A DNA stretch of 64,000 nt from Lachnospiraceae bacterium P6B14 (GTDB lineage: Bacteria; Bacillota; Clostridia; Lachnospirales; Lachnospiraceae): positions 1 through 64,000 of the forward strand of contig JHWZ01000005.1 of the NCBI GenBank assembly GCA_000687695.1. The letters run 5' to 3'. The notes beneath the pieces were generated by a model. That model searched no databases, was not told the origin of the DNA, and saw only the letters and a program-made list of their open reading frames with translations. Positions within the stretch are counted from its first letter, which is position 1. Each line of letters starts with the position of its first letter. The translations under genes were made by a program, and so were the position numbers. Below are positions 22,674-30,152 of the stretch, in pieces.

Positions 22674-22920
22674 GGAGGGAAAATTAAATGGTTAAGCACG
22701 TTATTTTATGGACACTGAAGGATGAGTATTCAGAAGAACAGAACAAATGCTTGTTAATATGTGTAAAGGCTTTGGAGGGTCTTCTATAGATGCTGTTGAG
22801 CAGGTAGTCTCATCGTTAGGGATTTCCCGTACTGAAGCAGATAAGATGGTATCAAAGTACTGGTGATAGTTTACGGATGTGAAGGTAGTGGAGGAGATAG
22901 TAAGGAAGAATGGGAAAGAG
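22674..22920 (+). repeat. Chimeric stretch: Dabb start, unknown tail, Nudix end
   Basis: Bases 22674-22742 repeat the leader and first ~17 codons of the Dabb gene (MVKHVILWTLKDEYSEEQ). They break into the 3' end of an unknown gene (GISRTEADKMVSKYW and stop, in another frame). Bases 22873-22915 then repeat part of the Nudix gene 3' end (GATGTGAAGGTAGTGGAGGA). No complete gene is present in the 286 bp between the DUF3784 and ThpR genes. Confidence 0.8.
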
Positions 22921-22928
22921 ATTAGAAT

Positions 22929-23441
22929 ATGAGATTGTTTATTGCAATTCTTTTTGAAGATGATACGATACAGTCCCTGCAGGATGCACAGGAGAGATTG
23001 AGAGATGCTGGGATCGAAGGAAGTTTTATGCCCGAGGAAAACCTTCATATGACTCTGGCATTTATTGGTGATTATAGTGATCCGGATGATGTTCTGGATG
23101 TCATGGATGAGATACCTTTCAAGACTTTTTGTGTCAATACGGATAGGATTTATCCGTTCCGTGATATGTATATGATGTCATTTGCAGACTCTGATGATCT
23201 ATCGATGTATGTTCGTAGGCTTCGTAGAGCGCTAGCTCAGGCAGATATCCCGTATGACAGGAAGAAGTTTGTACCGCATGTTACTTTGGTCAGAAAGGCT
23301 TCTTCGAAGGTAAAGGATCTGATCGTACCTGATATTCATGAGCCGGTGACGCTTCAGGTTCGTGGGATATCGTTGATGAGGTCGGAGTTTGGAAAGAACG
23401 GGATGATCTATACTGAGATTGGATATGTAGATGGGAGATGA
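22929..23441 (+). CDS. thpR: RNA 2',3'-cyclic phosphodiesterase (2'-5' RNA ligase family)
   Basis: A 170-aa enzyme of the 2H phosphoesterase/ligase family. Both catalytic H-x-T motifs are present: HMTLAFIG near residue 38 and HVTLVRK near residue 117. The N-terminus MRLFIAILFEDD is standard. ThpR opens 2',3'-cyclic phosphates on RNA ends. Its C-terminus GKNGMIYTEIG is normal for this family and appears to be the source of the unusual Nudix tail at 13377-13787. It begins right after fragments of other genes, with GGGAAAGAG as ribosome site. Confidence 0.88.
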   Translation: MRLFIAILFEDDTIQSLQDAQERLRDAGIEGSFMPEENLHMTLAFIGDYSDPDDVLDVMDEIPFKTFCVNTDRIYPFRDMYMMSFADSDDLSMYVRRLRRALAQADIPYDRKKFVPHVTLVRKASSKVKDLIVPDIHEPVTLQVRGISLMRSEFGKNGMIYTEIGYVDGR

Positions 23442-23463
23442 AAGTGAGGATTGAGAGAGCAAA

Positions 23464-23763
23464 ATGATTTCAGATAAACGAGAGTGGATACAATCAAAAG
23501 ATGCACTTGTTAATGCAATAACTTCGCTGGGGTATCCGGTAGAGTTCGGGGAAGAGATAGCTAAGAATCTCGGAAGTCCCAAGGCTATGTATAGGATGAC
23601 TGTGTATCTTCGTGAGGTTCAGCCGAACACTCCGGAACTTATAGTGGATGAGATGATCGCTATCATCGAAGAGATAGCCGCCTGGCGACAGAAAAAGGAA
23701 GCAGAGGAGGCAAATGCCAGATATAATGACATGGTCTATCATGGACTGTGGGATTCTGAGTGA
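23464..23763 (+). CDS. Conserved hypothetical protein, 99 aa
   Basis: A small charged, mostly helical protein (IQSKDALVNAITSLGYPVEF, then EEIAKNLGSPKAMYRM and RQKKEAEEANARYNDMVYHG). I do not recognise a named family. It lies 22 bp after thpR with a weak GAGAGAG ribosome site and appears complete. No membrane segment. Confidence 0.55.
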   Translation: MISDKREWIQSKDALVNAITSLGYPVEFGEEIAKNLGSPKAMYRMTVYLREVQPNTPELIVDEMIAIIEEIAAWRQKKEAEEANARYNDMVYHGLWDSE

Positions 23764-23860
23764 TATGAAAAAGAATTAGATGAACAGTAGTAAAGGATAG
23801 AAAAATTATACAGGATATCAATTTGGCAAAATAGGAATGAGAGGTTAGCAAGAAAAAACT

Positions 23861-24655
23861 ATGAGTACATATGTCATAGGTGACATTCACGGATGTTATA
23901 CAATCCTCCAAGACATGATTCATAACGTCATCAATCTCTCTGATTCTGATACGCTTTATATGGTTGGTGACTATATCGACCGGGGTGAGCAGAATATAGA
24001 AATGATGAAGTGGCTGGAGCATCTGCCGGATAATATCCGTCCAGTACTTGGAAACCATGATGCAAACTTTGCCTACGACATTCATCTGATGAAGCAAGCA
24101 GATGCCATGGATGATAGATATATCACAGATCCCGATTCGAATGAAGATACGATAGAGTTGTATTTCGATACACAAAACAAGCTGAAATATATCGACCAGT
24201 GGTCCGTTGGGTATTTCGATATGTATGATACGCTGATTAACATACTGAGTACCGGCAAAGTTACACTTACCGATCTAGACCGGTGGGCGACGATGTTCAA
24301 CGGTTTTCCGCTGTATCGCGAGGTGGTTGTAAACGACAGGCGTTGCATCATCGTTCATGCCGGATATAAAGAAGGTATTGAAGATGATGAAGAACGCCGG
24401 GGATTTTTTCTCGAGGAGCGGGATTTTGCATACACGGAAGGTGGGATACTGGATGGCATGGTTGTAGCCGGTCACACTCCCACTCTTGTCGAGGGACAGT
24501 TTGTATTCAACGACGGAAAGGTATTCCGGTATTACGACGAACGGAAAAATTGCATCTTCTACGATATCGATTGTGGATGTGTGTTTCGCAAAAGAGATTC
24601 CAGAGGAAAACTGGCGTGCATTCGCCTTGAGGATGAGAAGGTTTTCTATGTTTAG
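23861..24655 (+). CDS. Metallophosphoesterase, PPP-type serine/threonine phosphatase-like
   Basis: A 264-aa phosphatase of the bacterial PP1/PP2A-like group. The ordered metal motifs are GDIHG (residue 7), GDYIDRG and GNHD (about 67), with histidines in VHAGY and VVAGHTPT. It could dephosphorylate proteins or diadenosine polyphosphates; the substrate is not readable. It is followed by an EF-hand-like ORF and the complete DUF1810 gene with gaps under 35 bp. Confidence 0.92.
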   Translation: MSTYVIGDIHGCYTILQDMIHNVINLSDSDTLYMVGDYIDRGEQNIEMMKWLEHLPDNIRPVLGNHDANFAYDIHLMKQADAMDDRYITDPDSNEDTIELYFDTQNKLKYIDQWSVGYFDMYDTLINILSTGKVTLTDLDRWATMFNGFPLYREVVVNDRRCIIVHAGYKEGIEDDEERRGFFLEERDFAYTEGGILDGMVVAGHTPTLVEGQFVFNDGKVFRYYDERKNCIFYDIDCGCVFRKRDSRGKLACIRLEDEKVFYV

Positions 24656-24685
24656 CAGATGGTTTGCTACTAAGGGAGGCGCACT

Positions 24686-24862
24686 ATGGACGGATTTGAC
24701 AGTATGTTTGACATGAACCGCGATGGAGAGCTTGATCTGGGTGAAAGAGCTCTTCAGATGGAGTTTCTCGACAGGGCGGCAGCCGGAGATGGTGATGTCG
24801 ATTGGGACAAGGAGTATAATCAGTATCGGTTTCAGCGTATTATAGATGAAATAGGAGGATAG
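24686..24862 (+). CDS. Small EF-hand-like protein
   Basis: A 58-aa ORF with a good AAGGGAGG ribosome site. Residues 9-21, DMNRDGELDLGER, match a calcium-binding EF-hand loop (D-x-N-x-D-G-x-L-x-x-x-E). A second acidic patch, GDGDVDWDKEYN, follows. Its 3' part recurs as fragments at 18300 and 19940, and its very end (CAGCGTATTATAGATGAA) at 18787. The final GGAGG is the ribosome site for the DUF1810 gene. Confidence 0.6.
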   Translation: MDGFDSMFDMNRDGELDLGERALQMEFLDRAAAGDGDVDWDKEYNQYRFQRIIDEIGG

Positions 24863-24866
24863 ATGA

Positions 24867-25328
24867 TTGAGTGAGGATAGGTTCAATCTGGAGCGGTTTG
24901 TCCGCCGACAGGAATCAGATTATGACAGGGCGTATAAAGAGTTGTCAGAGGAGAGTAAAAGATCTCACTGGATGTGGTGGATTTTTCCACAGATAACGGG
25001 ACTTGGGATGACTTCGACTTCACAGGAGTATTCGATAAAGAGTCTGGCAGAGGCAAAGGCATACCTGGAGCATCCTGTACTCGGTAAGAATATCCGTGAG
25101 ATATCGAAGTTACTGACGACGATACACAGCAGCAATGCATCCATCGTGTTTGGGTATCCGGATGACATGAAGCTGAGGTCATCGATGACGCTCTTTGCGG
25201 AAGCGGCGGAGAGTGACGAGGATCGGAACATTTTTCTGAAGGTGCTTGACAAGTTCTTTGATGGAAAGAAGGATACGAGGACGTTGGCGATATTGAGGCA
25301 GATTGGGGGAGTGACATGTTTGGGTTGA
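24867..25328 (+). CDS. DUF1810 family protein
   Basis: The complete member of the gene whose 3' end is scattered through the array: 153 aa with RSHWMWWIFPQITGLGMTS, AKAYLEHPVLGKNIREIS and PDDMKLRSSMTLF, all diagnostic for DUF1810. It starts with TTG after GGAGG. Family function is unknown. Compared with the other copies, one extra G near the 3' end changes the normal ending (QIGE-stop) so that the frame continues 13 nt into the membrane-protein gene. Confidence 0.88.
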   Translation: MSEDRFNLERFVRRQESDYDRAYKELSEESKRSHWMWWIFPQITGLGMTSTSQEYSIKSLAEAKAYLEHPVLGKNIREISKLLTTIHSSNASIVFGYPDDMKLRSSMTLFAEAAESDEDRNIFLKVLDKFFDGKKDTRTLAILRQIGGVTCLG

Positions 25329-25657
25329 TTATTACCGGTGTGATCTTCGGTGTATGCGCTCTGATCATGTTCGGGATAGGTATATCGCAGTTTCGTAGTT
25401 CTGAGCCGGTCGGTTTTTATACGGGGATAAAACCTCCGACGCGGGATGAAATATCGGACGTGGAAGCATGGAACAAGAAACATGCGATCATGTGGATTGT
25501 TTATGGGTGCTGTATTGTTGTCTCATGGGTGATTGGTTTCTTTATTGGGAGCGATGATATTCTTGTGGTGGTGCCGTATTGTATTGGATTGATAGTACCA
25601 ATCATCGTGATGGTTATTTGTCATCACAAGTTGGTAAAGAGGTATTTTAAGGATTGA
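25316..25657 (+). CDS. Small membrane protein, SdpI-like signature, copy 2
   Basis: A 113-aa paralogue of 18906-19250 with the same three membrane segments and GFYTGIKPP loop. DNA from 25218 to 25519 is identical to 18808-19109; the remaining 3' part differs at many, mostly silent, positions. The start lies inside the DUF1810 reading frame and uses its GGGGGAG. Confidence 0.7.
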   Translation: MFGLIITGVIFGVCALIMFGIGISQFRSSEPVGFYTGIKPPTRDEISDVEAWNKKHAIMWIVYGCCIVVSWVIGFFIGSDDILVVVPYCIGLIVPIIVMVICHHKLVKRYFKD

Positions 25658-25675
25658 GAAAGAGGAGATGAAGAC

Positions 25676-26134
25676 GTGATTCTGGTTATGAAAGCAGAAT
25701 ATGATGATTTGAAATCGATTCTTGATTTACAGTATCTGGCTTATCAGAGTGAGGCGGCTTTGTTTGGGACTAAAGATATTCCGCCTTTGAAACAGACTCT
25801 TGAAGAAGTTGTTGAAGAATACAGAAATGGTACAATTTTAAAGATGGTATCTGATACTGGGAATATAATAGGATCCGTCCGAGCCAGAGAGAAAGATGGG
25901 ACTGTATATATCGGGAAACTGATGGTTCATCCGGATTATCGGTGCAACGGATATGGGACGAGACTTCTTGATGAGATTGAGAAATACGTTCCTGGGAGAA
26001 GGTATGAGCTGTTTACAAGTACAAGGAGCAAGGATAATATCCGTTTATATGAAAAAAATGGATATGAGGTATTTGACCAGAAACCTATGGATGATGAATT
26101 GATATTTGTTTATATGGAAAAAACGGAGGTATGA
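25676..26134 (+). CDS. GNAT-family acetyltransferase
   Basis: A 152-aa acetyltransferase with the motif A region VYIGKLMVHPDYRCNGYGTR (residues about 80-100; R-x-x-G-x-G/A) and the C-terminal LYEKNGYEVFDQ typical of the family. It starts with GTG after GAGGAG; an in-frame ATG four codons later is possible. Its stop overlaps the start region of the next gene. The acceptor is unknown. Confidence 0.9.
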   Translation: MILVMKAEYDDLKSILDLQYLAYQSEAALFGTKDIPPLKQTLEEVVEEYRNGTILKMVSDTGNIIGSVRAREKDGTVYIGKLMVHPDYRCNGYGTRLLDEIEKYVPGRRYELFTSTRSKDNIRLYEKNGYEVFDQKPMDDELIFVYMEKTEV

Positions 26135-26135
26135 G

Positions 26136-26459
26136 ATGGCAAATCATGGAGAATCAGCAAGAAAACTGCATATGAATGGAAACAGCTGCTCGGCTTCTGT
26201 GTATCAGGCATTCCGAGATGTGAACACATCGGGTGACGGTAAGGTTCCGGCACCACGAAGCGATGGTGGAAAGTGTGGAGCTGTGTTGGCGGCAGAGAAA
26301 CTGATTCGGGAGATGAATCTTGGCGATGCTGCTGAGTTTGACGACAAGTTCATTGAGACCTATGGCTCTCTTAAGTGTGCGGAACTGCTTAAGGGACATG
26401 GTCGCAGGTGTAATGAGTTTGTAGGATTTGCGGCGGATTATGTTGAGGAGAGAATCTGA
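26136..26459 (+). CDS. C_GCAxxG_C_C family putative redox protein
   Basis: A 107-aa protein of the C_GCAxxG_C_C family with Cys at NGNSCSAS, GGKCGAVLAAEK, SLKCAELLKG and GRRCNEFV. These proteins are thought to bind metal or redox cofactors. I start at the ATG five bases after GGAGG rather than upstream. It is the intact member; its 5' part is found in broken form at 19847 and 20701. The C-terminal stop overlaps the next start (TGATGG). Confidence 0.82.
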   Translation: MANHGESARKLHMNGNSCSASVYQAFRDVNTSGDGKVPAPRSDGGKCGAVLAAEKLIREMNLGDAAEFDDKFIETYGSLKCAELLKGHGRRCNEFVGFAADYVEERI

Positions 26460-26802
26460 TGGCTATAACTCTGAAACCACTGACGTCAGATGACAGAGAG
26501 CAATTCATCCTTGATAATCAGGAGGCATTTCGGTATGGTGCTCTGGAAGAGTTTGGGATGAGAGATGATCATTTCGAAGAAGAAGGAGAAATCATCTCCC
26601 GAAAGACCATCGAGGATTCCATAGATCACGGGAAGGCGTATCGCATCATGCAGGATATTAATCCTGTTGGAGGTGTTGTGGCTTTCATATAGTTGAGTTT
26701 TATAACAGCCACCATCCGGATCCGAATGATCCTGATTTAGGAGGACACCATATGGATGAACAGTTCCCAGCAGGGATGTTCAGATTTGAAAAAAAATGTG
26801 AC
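26459..26802 (+). pseudogene. GNAT acetyltransferase gene with internal deletion
   Basis: The first 77 codons (MAITLKPLTSDDREQFILDN and onward) start an acetyltransferase, then stop. Directly after, in another frame, VEFYNSHHPDPNDPD and DEQFPAGMFRFEK match the C-terminal end of the same kind of protein. The central acetyl-CoA-binding part is missing, so the enzyme cannot work. Confidence 0.75.
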
Positions 26803-26826
26803 ATAAAAATAAGGAGGAGGGCAAAG

Positions 26827-27213
26827 ATGAAAGTAGCAGTTACTTATGAAAATGGAGAAGTGTTTCCACATTTTGGGAGAACACCACAGTTTAAGGTATA
26901 TGAAATAGAAAACGAAGCGGTAAAGTCTTCGCAGGTTATCGATACGGGCGAGACCGGACATGGTGCACTTGCGGGCTTCCTGAAGGAGCACGGTGCAGAT
27001 GTGATGATTTGTGGCGGTATAGGTGGAGGAGCAATCGCTACTATGGCGGAATCCAATATCAAGGTTTATGCCGGTGCATCAGGAAAAGCAGATGAGGTGA
27101 TAGGAGCGTATATTGCCGGAACTCTGGCTGAGAACGGAGATGCAACATGCGATCATCATGATCATGAAGGACATGGTGATCATATGTGTGGACATGGTGG
27201 ATGTCATCATTAA
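26827..27213 (+). CDS. NifX/NifB-associated (COG1433) dinitrogenase cofactor-domain protein
   Basis: A 128-aa protein with the iron-molybdenum cofactor-binding fold: MKVAVTYENGEVFPHFGRTP, then FKVYEIENE, GADVMICGGIGGGAIATM. The C-terminal His-rich tail (CDHHDHEGHGDHMCGHGGCH) suggests metal storage or delivery. Stand-alone members occur widely in anaerobes that do not fix nitrogen. I start at the ATG after AAGGAGGAGGGCAAAG; a longer frame upstream is the GNAT remnant. Confidence 0.88.
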   Translation: MKVAVTYENGEVFPHFGRTPQFKVYEIENEAVKSSQVIDTGETGHGALAGFLKEHGADVMICGGIGGGAIATMAESNIKVYAGASGKADEVIGAYIAGTLAENGDATCDHHDHEGHGDHMCGHGGCHH

Positions 27214-27251
27214 AGAATTAATTATGGAGTATTCAATATTTGCCGTTCAAG

Positions 27252-27332
27252 TGGCAGAAGCAGAAGTTCTCCGGGCCGATCGCGCAGGTGATTCAACATG
27301 AGTGCGATCATCTGGAGGGAATCATCATATAG
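27252..27332 (+). pseudogene. 3' remnant of a peptide deformylase gene
   Basis: Frame WQKQKFSGPIAQVIQHECDH, then LEGIII and stop, matching the C-terminal helix with the zinc-binding H-E-x-x-H of peptide deformylase. The rest of the gene is absent. It abuts the start of the duplicated Rpn unit. Confidence 0.75.
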
Positions 27333-27362
27333 TTAGTGAGGGCGTGTGTCGGGGTATTTTTG

Positions 27363-27385
27363 TAGGGCGTGATACGCCCTATTTT
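27363..27385 (+). terminator. Terminator upstream of Rpn copy 2
   Basis: Stem TAGGGCG / CGCCCTA with loop TGATA followed by TTTTT, as before copy 1. Confidence 0.7.
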
Positions 27386-27422
27386 TGTGTCTAAATGGTA
27401 GGATTCGATGTCTAAATGGCTA

Positions 27423-27451
27423 TTGACTTAGTATTCCATTGGTGTTATCAT
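27423..27451 (+). promoter_or_regulatory. Promoter of Rpn copy 2
   Basis: TTGACT, 17-bp spacer, TATCAT, identical to the promoter at 17208-17236. Confidence 0.65.
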
Positions 27452-28257
27452 TTTATATAGCAACAAAGACCCTCCGGTAAGGAGGGAAATATGTATAACA
27501 GAAATGAGTTATCTTCACGTATCGATTCCTATGATGTGCGTGCTAGATACGATGCTGCTTGTAAACGCCTTTTGGCAAACCGGCAGATTTTAGCCAGGAT
27601 ACTCAAAGCCTGTGTGTCGGAGTTTTTTGACTGCGACGTAGGGGATATCGAGGAAAAGTACATCGAGGGTACGCCTGAGATTTCCGTGATTCCGGTTCAT
27701 CAGGATGCAGAGTTTATCGAAGGGATGAATACGGAGGATGCTTCTGAGTCGGAGGGAACCGTCTACTATGATATTCGTTTATTCGCAGGATATCTCCGGT
27801 GGAGGGTGGTTTGATTCGGCTTATTATCAATGTTGAAGCGCAGAACTCTTTTAATCCCGGGTATCCGATCGTTAAGCGCGGGATTTATTATGGGAGCCGT
27901 ATGATCTCGGCTCAACGAGGGACGGTGTTTGACGGGCAGCACTACGAAAAGATTGAGAAGGTGTACAGCATTTGGATATGCCCTGATCCGCCGGCGAAAA
28001 GGAGAAACTCGATATGCGAGTACTCGTTTGCTGAGAAGGTGCATGTTGGGTCCAGCGGTGAGAGCAAGGCAAACTATGATCTGATGACTGTGATGATGGT
28101 TTGCTTGGGTGGACCGGATGAAGACAATTATTCAGGAGTGATCAAGATGCTTGATGTGCTTCTTTCGGATAGGATTGAACCGGGTGAGAAGAAAAAGGTT
28201 TTAAATGATGAGTTTGATATTCGCATGACGAGTGATTTGGATGAGGAGGCGATGGAT

Positions 28258-28518
28258 ATGTGTAATCTTTCAGAGGGTGTGTTTAATCGGGGGTTTAATA
28301 GCGGTTTTAATGATGGATTCAATGATGGATTCAATGATGGATTCAATGATGGGTTCAATGATGGAACGGATAGTGCGGTTGTATCTGTTCTGACCAGTAT
28401 GCGGCAGAAAACAGACAAGAGTATAGAGGAATGTTTGTATCTGATGGGAATACCTGAGGAAAAGTATGAGACCTATACCAGGATGATCGAGGAAAAGATG
28501 GGGCTTCAGCCGGTATGA
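28258..28518 (+). CDS. Possible intact intragenic short product of the broken Rpn copy
   Basis: GAGGAGG at 28243-28249 lies eight bases before this in-frame ATG. The 86-aa product (MCNLSEGVFNRGFNSGFNDG and onward) consists of the variable repeats and the conserved end KMGLQPV. If Rpn proteins here work as in E. coli, this would be an antitoxin-like protein kept while the toxin is lost. Translation is inferred. Confidence 0.45.
   Translation: MCNLSEGVFNRGFNSGFNDGFNDGFNDGFNDGFNDGTDSAVVSVLTSMRQKTDKSIEECLYLMGIPEEKYETYTRMIEEKMGLQPV
28291..28362 (+). repeat. 12-bp tandem repeat in Rpn copy 2
   Basis: Six units of the pattern GGNTTYAAYGAT, coding GFNS then five GFND. Copy 1 has no such repeat at the same place. 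In-frame 12-bp units can expand or contract by slippage without changing frame. Confidence 0.9.
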
Positions 28519-28534
28519 TTTAGTGTTTGATGGA

Positions 28535-28569
28535 TAGCAGGCAGTTCTGGAGGGCTGCTTGCTATTTTT
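28535..28569 (+). terminator. Terminator after Rpn copy 2
   Basis: Imperfect stem TAGCAGGCAG / CTGCTTGCTA followed by TTTTT; same as after copy 1. Its right half and the next ~20 bases (GATGAATGGAGGTATG) recur at 29225-29260 before the cupin fragment. Confidence 0.7.
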
Positions 28570-28588
28570 GATGAATGGAGGTATGAGC

Positions 28589-29068
28589 ATGAGTAATGTA
28601 TTGGTAGCGTTTTTCAGTGCGAGTGGTGTGACGGCGGGGGTTGCCGGCAGGCTTGCGGAGAGTATCGGGGCGGATTTGTTTGAGATCCGGCCTGAGCAGC
28701 CGTATACGAATGCGGATTTGAACTGGCAGGACAAGAAGAGTCGGAGCAGTGTGGAGATGGATGATCCGTCATCGAGGCCCACTATTGCGAACAGCGTTGA
28801 AGGTATGGACGGGTATGAGACCGTGTTTGTTGGTTTTCCGGTGTGGTGGTATCGGGAGCCTTCGATCATCGATACGTTTATGGAGGCGTATGATTTTTCG
28901 GGGAAGACGGTGATTCCTTTTGCGACTTCGGGATCCAGTCAGATCGGGAAGTCGGGTGAGAATATGCAGAAGTTGGCTCCGGGCGCGAAGGTTCTTTCCG
29001 GGAAGCGTTTTGCATCGAGTGTGTCGGCGGATGAGCTCGGCAGCTGGGCGAAGGGATTTATGGGATGA
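28589..29068 (+). CDS. Flavodoxin
   Basis: A 159-aa flavodoxin-like protein. The FMN phosphate loop is FFSASGVTAGVAGRLAE at residues about 6-22, where SASG-V-T-A replaces the classical T-x-T-G-x-T. VFVGFPVWWYREPSIIDTF and TVIPFATSGSSQIGKSG are typical of short flavodoxins used as quinone or flavin oxidoreductases in anaerobes. I start at the ATG seven bases after GGAGG. The ribosome site belongs to the repeated leader shared with the cupin fragment downstream. Confidence 0.88.
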   Translation: MSNVLVAFFSASGVTAGVAGRLAESIGADLFEIRPEQPYTNADLNWQDKKSRSSVEMDDPSSRPTIANSVEGMDGYETVFVGFPVWWYREPSIIDTFMEAYDFSGKTVIPFATSGSSQIGKSGENMQKLAPGAKVLSGKRFASSVSADELGSWAKGFMG

Positions 29069-29093
29069 GATAGAGGAGGGATGACATGGGCCG

Positions 29094-29213
29094 ATGGATG
29101 AGGTGCTGAAGGATGCTGATGTGATCCATCACTGTATGAATGATCTGTCAAAGGATGTTAAGGATAAGGAAAAAGCCCGGTTTGAGAGTTTGTGTAAAGA
29201 GTTTGGGATGTAG
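29094..29213 (+). pseudogene. 3' remnant of an HD-domain protein gene
   Basis: A 39-codon frame: MDEVLKDADVIHHCMNDLSK, then DVKDKEKARFESLCKEFGM. This resembles the end of HD-domain phosphohydrolases. The HD core is absent. A GGAGGG lies upstream, so a short peptide could be made. Confidence 0.5.
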
Positions 29214-29257
29214 TGTCGGGATTGGCGGGCTGCTTGCTATTTTTGATGAATGGAGGT

Positions 29258-29419
29258 ATGGTCGATGATCCGACTGTCATCGATAATGGGGAGGCTGTTG
29301 ATCTGAAGCCCGGTGACATGCATTTGTGTGCGAACGGGTCGAAGCATTCGATCGAGAACCGGACGGATAGGGATGCGGTTGTGATAGCGTTGATCCTGAA
29401 TGATCTGGCGGAGGGATGA
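29258..29419 (+). pseudogene. 3' remnant of a cupin gene behind a repeated leader
   Basis: The frame VDDPTVIDNGEAVDLKPGDM, then HLCANGSKHSIENRTDRDA, matches the second half of a small cupin. The first half is replaced by the leader GCTTGCTATTTTTGATGAAT and GGAGGTATG, copied from the region before the flavodoxin gene. The ATG lies too close to GGAGG for good initiation. Confidence 0.7.
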
Positions 29420-29466
29420 GATGTTTGGGGTATGCCGCGTTTGCTAAAAGAAGAGGGAATTAATGT

Positions 29467-30138
29467 ATGAAAAAGTATTTGATTAAGAATTGCAGACGTA
29501 TCGGCATGTCGCTTTTGGGTGTGATCATCTGCGCGGTAAGTGTGGGTGTATTTAAGCGGGCAGCGCTCGGTGTGGATCCGTTCCAGTCGTTTATGAGCGG
29601 GATGGATGCGCTGATTCCGATTGGTTTTGGAACTCTGTATATGATCGTGAATGCTGTACTTCTTTTGTTTAGCCTGATCGTAGACCGTCACAATATAGGT
29701 ATGGCAACATTTATCAATCTGTTTTTATTGGGGTATATCACTCAGTTTTCATATGAGTTTCTCCAGTGGTTGATACCGGAGCCTTCTATGGTGATCAGGA
29801 TCATATGTCTGATAGTCGGGATAGTTGTTATATGTTTTGGTTCGGCGCTATATATGACGGCTGACCTCGGTGTATCAACTTACGATGCTGTTGCGATTGT
29901 GATGTCCGGTAAATGGCATTGGGGAAAGTTTAAGTACATACGTATCGCGACGGATCTGGTGTGTGTGATCGCAGGGTGCGGATTATTTTTACTGGCCGGA
30001 CATGAGATAGGAGAGATACCTACGATTGCCGGTGTCGGTACGATAGTAACGGCATTTTTCATGGGACCATTGATCGAGTTTTTCAATGAAAAGGTTGCCA
30101 GACCGATGCTTAATTCCGGACGCGAGGAAGCAATATGA
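29467..30138 (+). CDS. YczE/YitT-like membrane protein
   Basis: A 223-aa membrane protein with five to six hydrophobic segments, of the YczE-like group: MSLLGVIICAVSVGVFKRAA, then LGVDPFQSFMSGM near the N-terminus, and the related half-repeat MTADLGVSTYDAVAIVMSG. Family function is unknown; some members lie near transporters or antibiotic genes. The ribosome site is GAGGGAATTA. It marks the end of the fragment-rich stretch: from here on genes are intact. Confidence 0.82.
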   Translation: MKKYLIKNCRRIGMSLLGVIICAVSVGVFKRAALGVDPFQSFMSGMDALIPIGFGTLYMIVNAVLLLFSLIVDRHNIGMATFINLFLLGYITQFSYEFLQWLIPEPSMVIRIICLIVGIVVICFGSALYMTADLGVSTYDAVAIVMSGKWHWGKFKYIRIATDLVCVIAGCGLFLLAGHEIGEIPTIAGVGTIVTAFFMGPLIEFFNEKVARPMLNSGREEAI

Positions 30139-30152
30139 GGAGGAAATGAAAT

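Larger units (their letters stand above)
27491..28518 (+). pseudogene. Rpn-family nuclease copy 2, frameshifted
   Basis: Closely matches the Rpn gene at 17276-18217, but two extra bases near 27782 (TTTATTCGCAGGATATC versus TTTTATGCGATATC) shift the frame within the nuclease core. The second half resumes with VEGGLIRLIINVEAQNSFNP. The C-terminal region differs: six 12-bp tandem units coding GFNS/GFND are present. The internal GAGGAGG-ATG is kept downstream of the frameshift. Full-length nuclease cannot be made without slippage. Confidence 0.85.

Noticed and set aside
17276-28518. Integron-type cassette array
   Set aside because: I found no tyrosine integrase, no attI promoter region and no common attC-like palindrome after each gene; joints fall in coding ends instead.
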